From assembly GCA_003523225.1 (NCBI GenBank), contig DPGK01000041.1, positions 38,835 to 71,781 of the forward strand: a stretch of 32,947 nucleotides of DNA. The letters are read 5' to 3'. The stretch comes from Clostridiales bacterium (lineage in GTDB: Bacteria; Bacillota; Clostridia; Oscillospirales; CAG-272). Below, piece by piece: positions 28,210 through 32,947 of this stretch (its first letter is position 1; each line of letters opens with the position of its first letter). Below the pieces are notes generated by a model. It was not told the DNA's origin and searched no databases. It was given only the letters and a program-made list of their open reading frames with translations. The translations under genes and the position numbers were made by a program.

Positions 28210-29304
28210 TTATCTTGCCCCCATTCTGATTCTCGGGTCAATAATGCCGTAGCTGATATCAATGACTATTCCCGCCGCAAGACCTATAAAGGTATAGAAT
28301 ATCGTCAGCAGCATAAAGAAGTTATAGTCCGGTGCCGGCTGCGCCTGAATAGAACCTATGTACAGCTCTCCGACGCCGGGAATGGTAAACATTCTTTCAA
28401 TGATAAGAGAACCGCTCATTATCGAGATGAACTCACCGAGTATCATCGGGAAAATAGGCACCATTGCGTTTCTCATTGCGTGGCGAACGGTCGCCTGAGC
28501 GCGGGTAAGACCCTTGGTTCTCGCAAGGAGCATAAAGTCACTGGTAAGGACCTCGGTCAGCTCGGCACGTGTATAACGCGCAAAGCCTGCGATCGTACCG
28601 AACGACATGGAGAGTATCGCCGGAATGGCGGATATCACATACGACCAGCTCCATGCGCCGTTTGTAACGTCCACCGTCGCCTTGAACCATCCGAGCTTGA
28701 AGAAGAAAAGGTACTGAACCAGAAAAGCGTATATAAACGAAGGCACCGAGACAAACACCATAACACCGGTCGAGATGAGATGGTCCTGCCATTTGTTCTT
28801 TTTCAGCGCGGCAAAAATACCAAGTGCAAGTCCGAGCGGAATTGAAACAAGTATCGTTGCGAGGTTGAGTACAACAGTGTATGGCAACCTGTTTTTGAAT
28901 ATGGTCCACACCTCGCTGCCGAGCTTGTATGTTTCTCCGACACCGAATTCACCCCTGATGGCTCGCTTCAGAAATGTACCGTACTGCTTGAGTATCGGCA
29001 CCTGATCGTACCACGGATGCGCAAGCGCATCATTTTTGGAAGCGAAAACGGGATCGCCGTTTTCATCAAGAAGGACGTTGCCGTCATTATCATGATAAAC
29101 GTACAGGATCTGCCCGTTCTCACGGTGGAGGGTAATCTGTCCCAAAAGCTCACGGCGGGTAAGAATAAGCTCCATATCCTTGCCGAAGCTCTCAACCGGC
29201 ATATTGGGGAGCAGCTTGATAAGAACAAAACACATGGTAATGATCACGAAGAACACAAAGAACATGAGTGCTACTCTTTTGAGAATATATTTGAATAAAT
29301 ACAA
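28210..29304 (-). CDS. oppB: Oligopeptide ABC transporter permease OppB
   Basis: A 364-residue permease, about 50 longer than typical OppB. TM1 lies at about 11-32. The extra sequence is in the first external loop (about 45-105: DGNVLLDENGDP, NDALAHPWYD), before the conserved QYGTFLKRAIRGEFG. The EAA loop is LLARTKGLTRAQATVRHAMR and the end DISYGIIDPRIRMGAR is typical. The start is TTG at 29304: GGAGG lies 7 nt upstream and no ATG fits. It follows a 475-nt gap after oppA and is next to oppC. Confidence 0.94.
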   Translation of the reverse strand: MYLFKYILKRVALMFFVFFVIITMCFVLIKLLPNMPVESFGKDMELILTRRELLGQITLHRENGQILYVYHDNDGNVLLDENGDPVFASKNDALAHPWYDQVPILKQYGTFLKRAIRGEFGVGETYKLGSEVWTIFKNRLPYTVVLNLATILVSIPLGLALGIFAALKKNKWQDHLISTGVMVFVSVPSFIYAFLVQYLFFFKLGWFKATVDVTNGAWSWSYVISAIPAILSMSFGTIAGFARYTRAELTEVLTSDFMLLARTKGLTRAQATVRHAMRNAMVPIFPMILGEFISIMSGSLIIERMFTIPGVGELYIGSIQAQPAPDYNFFMLLTIFYTFIGLAAGIVIDISYGIIDPRIRMGAR

Positions 29305-29628
29305 CTTTTCTCCTCCTTAGAAAAAGTACCTCTCGGCATTTATGCATTGACTTCAATGTTATCCGGCATTAACCTCAATGCCGCATTACAACGCGGAAGA
29401 ATTATAAGCGCGAGCTGAGCGTCGGTAACGGCACTCAATGCGCACTTTCGTTTTGTACGGGATTGGCTTTAACTCCAAAACCTGCTATAAAACAAAAACT
29501 GCTGCCCCAAAAACACATAAGCGCCGCGATATCCGTGTCTTTTTCTCAAAATGTCCGAATATACGGAATCGTACCCGTGTTAATATCGCAACAGCTTCTT
29601 CCCCATTGGAACGCGCCATTGGGCTGAC

Positions 29629-29671
29629 GCTTTACGGGCGGGTCATCGGAACGATGTCCCGCCCGTAAAGC
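29629..29671 (-). promoter_or_regulatory. 20-bp hairpin in the oppA-oppB spacer
   Basis: GCTTTACGGGCGGG (29629-29642) pairs exactly with 29658-29671; after one T-T mismatch, CATCG and CGATG continue the stem around a GAA loop. No T tract follows on the minus strand, so it is more likely a stabiliser or leaky terminator than a full stop. Confidence 0.75.
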
Positions 29672-29708
29672 TTAAGACCCACAGTCAGTATCGGAGATAT
29701 CCCCGCCG

Positions 29709-29743
29709 GTGCGGAGGAGCGGCTATAAAGCCGCCGTCCGCAC
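29709..29743 (-). promoter_or_regulatory. Second hairpin in the oppA-oppB spacer
   Basis: GTGCGGA (29709-29715) pairs with TCCGCAC (29737-29743), and GCGGC/GCCGC (29719-29723, 29730-29734) form the inner stem around TATAAA. It lies just 37 bp beyond the oppA stop, well placed to protect the oppA mRNA end. Confidence 0.65.
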
Positions 29744-29779
29744 TGACAGGAGATCCGAAACTGTCCGTGAATCGATTAT

Positions 29780-32644
29780 TTAACCCTTGTAGTTAAGTGT
29801 ACCGCCCTCGCTCTTGACGTGGTTGGCGAATTCGGTATCATCCATTACATAGGTGTACCATTCGATACCGCCACGACCCATACCGGTTACATATTCCTCG
29901 GTCTTGTAGACAACTCTCATGCATCTGAGGGATGCGGAAGCGTTGGTGGATACCGGGAAGATGTTGGAAAGAGTCATGATCTTGCACTCGGCAGCGGCGA
30001 GGATGGTAACTCTCATTGCAGGATCGTCGTTAGCGCCTGCGGAGAGCTCAACGGTCTCGCTGGTTACCTTACCGTCAGAACCAACAACGGAAGCCTTGAT
30101 CTTATCGCCCTGGAGAGCTACGCTTACCCAGTCATAGAGGCTGGCGCGGAGGGTCTTGCCATTAAGCGTTACATCAAGATCAACCTTGGTCTTATCGGTA
30201 AGCGGGTCATACTGCAGGCTGCCGGTGAAGCAATCCATCATTGAGTACGGATCGAACTGAGATCCGCGGTAACCAACACCGAAGAGTATGTCAACCTGAC
30301 CGGTATGTAGATAAGTACCGAAGGAGGTGGAGCCGAGAGTCTGAGACTGAACAAAGGTCAGATGTCCTTCAAACTTTGTGCCCTTGACCGCGTTGGTCCA
30401 GCAGGTCTTAAGGAACTCGTAACCGTTGTTGTAGTAGTTAGCGTCAGCGGGCTTACCTATGGTGATCTGAACTTCCCACTTGCCGCTTGCAATTGCATCG
30501 GCAGGAATGAGATTCTGAGCGATCGCTATATCATATGCCTTATCAAACAGTGTCTTAGCGCCGGCAGGATCGTAACCGGTGATGGACTCGATAGCGTCGT
30601 CACGGGTGGCGTATTCCTTGCCTTCGCCCCACTGATCGGAAAGTCCCCAGAAGCTGAGGATAGCATCCTTGGCTTCGTCCATGGCGCGGTAGGTGAATCC
30701 GCTCTCAGGGTCTGCAACGATCATAGAGGAAAGCAGAGCCTTTGCAACGCCGGATGTGGGAGACAGAGCCTGGTTGTATTCCTTACGGTCGAGAGCGTAG
30801 GACATAGCCTGACGGAACTCCGGAATGGTAAGGACGGTCTTGTTGACGGTGTAGTTGCTGTTGATAGGAGCAGTGGTTGCCTGCAGTTTGGTGAGGTTTT
30901 CCATATCCGGGTTCATGGCAAGATACCAGGTGGACTCGGAATCGGTGAAGTAGGTGTAGTTGGAGCTGATGTAGTCCTCCATGTCCTCCTTCTGGAGTCC
31001 GTAGGAGTCGATCTCGCCCTTAAGGAACATCTCAAGACGAACGGCATTTTCGGTTACCTTCTTGTAATCGATGCTGTCGGTCATGTAGGTGCCTTCAATG
31101 TACTCGCCCGGGAGATAACCGTGCCAGTTGGGGTTTCTGTCGAGGTGGAGAGTTGCACCTTCGGTGTACTGAGTGAGCTTGTAAGGACCAAAGCCGACAT
31201 AAGTGTCAACGCTGGTTCCGTAGCTGTTGCTGTAAACGCCGTTTTCGACCTTGATGCACTGCTCATAAAGAGGAGCGTATACAAGGAAGAAGCTGCTGCA
31301 GAGCTCATAGCGGAGATAGAAGTTGTCTTCCATCGCGTTCTTGAGAACGATAACAAGCTCGTTGGCGCTCGGAGCGAAGAAACCTACGTTTCCATCGTAT
31401 TCCATAGCATCATAGTACTGACCGAGGAAAGCCATCTCCTCGAATTCCTGGTAAGCGTAATCGCCGGCTTCGGCAGCATAAGCCTCAACATTGGCCTTGT
31501 TGTGCAGCATAGCGATAAGGTTCTGAACATTCTTCAGAAGAGAAGCGTTGAGCTTGACCCAGCCGTTTTCATCGGCGGCTGCGGCAAGTGCCTTGTAGTC
31601 ATCGCAGGGGATGTACTTGGGAGCGCAGCCCGCCCAGTCGGCAACCTCCTTGCCGCTCTTGTCAAGGTATACCCATGCATTGCCCGCTTCGTTGATGTAA
31701 CGGGTGATCTTATTGCCTTCAAGATCGTAGAAGGTGTAGTCGGCCTGCTTTGTGCCGTTGCTCTTGTTTTCGGACTCGGTGTCCTTCTCTACAGAGCGAA
31801 GGAGTATCAGCTCGCCGGCTGTGCTGAAGATCTTTACCTTGCCGGAAGCATCGGTCTCAACATCGCTGCCAAGATAGCCCTTGGAAGCATAAAGACTAAG
31901 TGCGTCGCCCCAGTTACCGCCGCTGTTGATGTCGATAACAACATCAAGACCGTTGTGCTGGAGGATGCCGTCCTTATCGGTGGTGAAGTTCTTAGGATCG
32001 ACATATTCATCAGCACCGAAGTTTGCGGAAACGAACTCACCGAGAGCGTAGGTGTTCTGCTTTACGTAGTTCTCGGCGTTGTATATTTTGAGCTGTCCAG
32101 CCTGATATACGTTGTCGGCACGGAAGTTTGCTGCCTGAGGATTGAGCAGAAGCTTCATGGATGCAACAAAGGAATTGGCATCCAGCTTTTCGCCGTTATC
32201 GAAGGTAAGAGTGTCTTTAAGAACGATCTTATAAGCCTTGTTCTCATCGCCTTCGACGATTCCGTATTTGCCTACATAATCCTTCGTGACGTCAACGGGA
32301 TAATCAGCCGCCATAGAGGGGACGATCTTGTATCCGGTGAAATCGTCGTTGTACTCGAAGGTGTAAAGTGCGTCACTGGTGTAGTCTAACACATAAGTGC
32401 TGGAGTTGGACTGATATGTGTGGACGTTCCATGACTCGGGGAGGTCAGACGGAGCCATACGGTATGTATACTGCTTGCCGTCATCAACGTAGCCCTGTTC
32501 GGATACGCCGCCGGGAGTGGCTGTGGTATCGCCCGACCCGGAAGTGTTATCCGAGGGTCCCTCGCTCGGCTTGCAGGCGGTCAGTGAAAAGAGCATTGCT
32601 ACCGCAAGAACAAAAGCGAGAAACATTACTTTGTTTTTTCTCAT
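29780..32644 (-). CDS. oppA: Oligopeptide-binding lipoprotein OppA, enlarged
   Basis: The binding protein of the peptide importer, about 954 residues against about 540 usually. The signal peptide ends in lipobox LTAC (C24), then a Ser/Gly/Thr/Pro linker (KPSEGPSDNTSGSGDTTATP). The remainder fits the SBP_bac_5 fold with extra segments: YVGFGPYKLTQYTEGATLHL, NPNWHG and the FRQAMSYALDRKEYNQAL motif are recognisable family landmarks, the last typical of peptide-binding proteins. ATG at 32644 is chosen because AAGGAGA lies 6 nt upstream; a frame extension to 32686 has none. It heads the operon behind a consensus promoter, as is common where the binding protein is needed in excess. Confidence 0.93.
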   Translation of the reverse strand: MRKNKVMFLAFVLAVAMLFSLTACKPSEGPSDNTSGSGDTTATPGGVSEQGYVDDGKQYTYRMAPSDLPESWNVHTYQSNSSTYVLDYTSDALYTFEYNDDFTGYKIVPSMAADYPVDVTKDYVGKYGIVEGDENKAYKIVLKDTLTFDNGEKLDANSFVASMKLLLNPQAANFRADNVYQAGQLKIYNAENYVKQNTYALGEFVSANFGADEYVDPKNFTTDKDGILQHNGLDVVIDINSGGNWGDALSLYASKGYLGSDVETDASGKVKIFSTAGELILLRSVEKDTESENKSNGTKQADYTFYDLEGNKITRYINEAGNAWVYLDKSGKEVADWAGCAPKYIPCDDYKALAAAADENGWVKLNASLLKNVQNLIAMLHNKANVEAYAAEAGDYAYQEFEEMAFLGQYYDAMEYDGNVGFFAPSANELVIVLKNAMEDNFYLRYELCSSFFLVYAPLYEQCIKVENGVYSNSYGTSVDTYVGFGPYKLTQYTEGATLHLDRNPNWHGYLPGEYIEGTYMTDSIDYKKVTENAVRLEMFLKGEIDSYGLQKEDMEDYISSNYTYFTDSESTWYLAMNPDMENLTKLQATTAPINSNYTVNKTVLTIPEFRQAMSYALDRKEYNQALSPTSGVAKALLSSMIVADPESGFTYRAMDEAKDAILSFWGLSDQWGEGKEYATRDDAIESITGYDPAGAKTLFDKAYDIAIAQNLIPADAIASGKWEVQITIGKPADANYYNNGYEFLKTCWTNAVKGTKFEGHLTFVQSQTLGSTSFGTYLHTGQVDILFGVGYRGSQFDPYSMMDCFTGSLQYDPLTDKTKVDLDVTLNGKTLRASLYDWVSVALQGDKIKASVVGSDGKVTSETVELSAGANDDPAMRVTILAAAECKIMTLSNIFPVSTNASASLRCMRVVYKTEEYVTGMGRGGIEWYTYVMDDTEFANHVKSEGGTLNYKG

Positions 32645-32706
32645 GATTTTTCTCCTTATGAAATAATTGATGTTGATTCCATTCATGATCCGGCATATCC
32701 TGTATC

Positions 32707-32746
32707 ATTTTTATTCCGCCCGTACTCCTCCGGACGAGATAAAAAT
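32707..32746 (-). promoter_or_regulatory. Leader hairpin of oppA
   Basis: ATTTTTAT (32707-32714) and ATAAAAAT (32739-32746) pair, with TCCG/CGGA as an inner stem. It lies in the untranslated leader of about 130 nt, far from the ribosome site. The function is unknown; mRNA stability is one option. Confidence 0.45.
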
Positions 32747-32774
32747 GAAGAAAACACGCTGAATAGAATAACTT

Positions 32775-32810
32775 ACACAACATTATACCACTACACCATC
32801 GTTGTGTCAA
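32775..32810 (-). promoter_or_regulatory. Consensus sigma-A promoter of the opp operon with flanking inverted repeat
   Basis: TTGACA (32805-32810) and TATAAT (32782-32787) on the minus strand with a 17-nt spacer. An inverted repeat ACACAAC (32775-32781) / GTTGTGT (32801-32807) brackets the -10 box and overlaps the -35 box, a plausible repressor site. The flanking 32811-32947 shows no gene; ATCATT-GACAA-AATGAT near 32890 is a minor hairpin. Confidence 0.88.
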
Positions 32811-32947
32811 TTGATTTAAGCGTTTTTTTGCGCATTTTTTCGAATTTTTACGTTTTATTCGCGTATGCATCGGTTCTGTACCACTCCAAAATCATTGACA
32901 AAATGATGCCCTGCAAACCATTTTCGCTCGGCGCAAATGCCGCGGGT

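Larger units (their letters stand above)
29305..29779 (-). other. oppA-oppB spacer without a gene, holding two hairpins
   Basis: 475 nt without a convincing gene. Its distal part contains two strong hairpins (29629-29671 and 29709-29743). The part near oppB (29340-29400) has imperfect copies of CAATG and GCATTA motifs and no clear promoter. A weak internal promoter for oppBCDF is possible, but no -35/-10 pair stands out. Confidence 0.5.

Noticed and set aside
29438..29668. 76-codon plus-strand frame in the oppA-oppB spacer
   Set aside because: Antisense to the operon, ends in the hairpin, and no ribosome site is present.
30362..32389. Open frame of 675 codons on the plus strand opposite oppA
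   Set aside because: Fully antisense to a well-supported gene, no promoter or ribosome site, composition unlike a real protein.

Overview
The window reads as chromosomal sequence from a monoderm Firmicute of the class Clostridia, probably an Oscillospiraceae-like gut lineage. The evidence: an hrcA-grpE-dnaK-dnaJ-prmA heat-shock cluster with a CIRCE operator, a DnaK without the N-terminal insertion typical of proteobacterial homologues, several sigma-A promoters close to TTGACA-N17-TATAAT, GGAGG ribosome binding sites, lipoprotein-type solute-binding proteins and roughly even GC content. The family-level guess is inference. No phage, transposase, CRISPR array, rRNA or tRNA was found.

Layout. 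1-181 (minus): the first 15 codons of an S4-domain protein, probably a pseudouridine synthase, and a 29-residue membrane peptide with its own promoter. 436-3116 (plus): a metal-resistance operon of an ArsR/SmtB repressor, a free-standing HMA metal-binding protein and a P1B-type Zn/Cd/Pb ATPase, behind a promoter whose start region is covered by a 44-bp inverted-repeat operator. 3124-9258 (minus): hrcA-grpE-dnaK-dnaJ-prmA with CIRCE in front. 9362-12139 (minus): a polar amino-acid ABC importer whose binding protein appears circularly permuted. 12281-17283 (minus): uvrB-uvrA excision repair. 17317-21480 (minus): response regulator, sensor kinase and HtrA-like membrane protease, probably an envelope-stress module. 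21544-22808 (plus): ychF. 22843-32810 (minus): an oligopeptide importer oppA-oppB-oppC-oppD-oppF followed by a small membrane protein; all five Opp subunits are enlarged compared with the usual family lengths.

How the parts work together. Most of the window is housekeeping or stress physiology: metal efflux, protein folding, DNA repair, envelope quality control and uptake of amino acids and peptides. Several minus-strand operons carry strong hairpins between genes (dnaK/dnaJ, binding protein/permease, regulator/kinase, oppA/oppB), which suggests that unequal subunit expression is set by RNA structure between genes.

The observations most worth following are the circularly permuted solute-binding protein, the coordinated enlargement of the Opp transporter, the nested operator of the metal operon, the 29-residue peptide, and the unusual 260-bp dnaK-dnaJ spacer. 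None by itself demonstrates a wholly new system.
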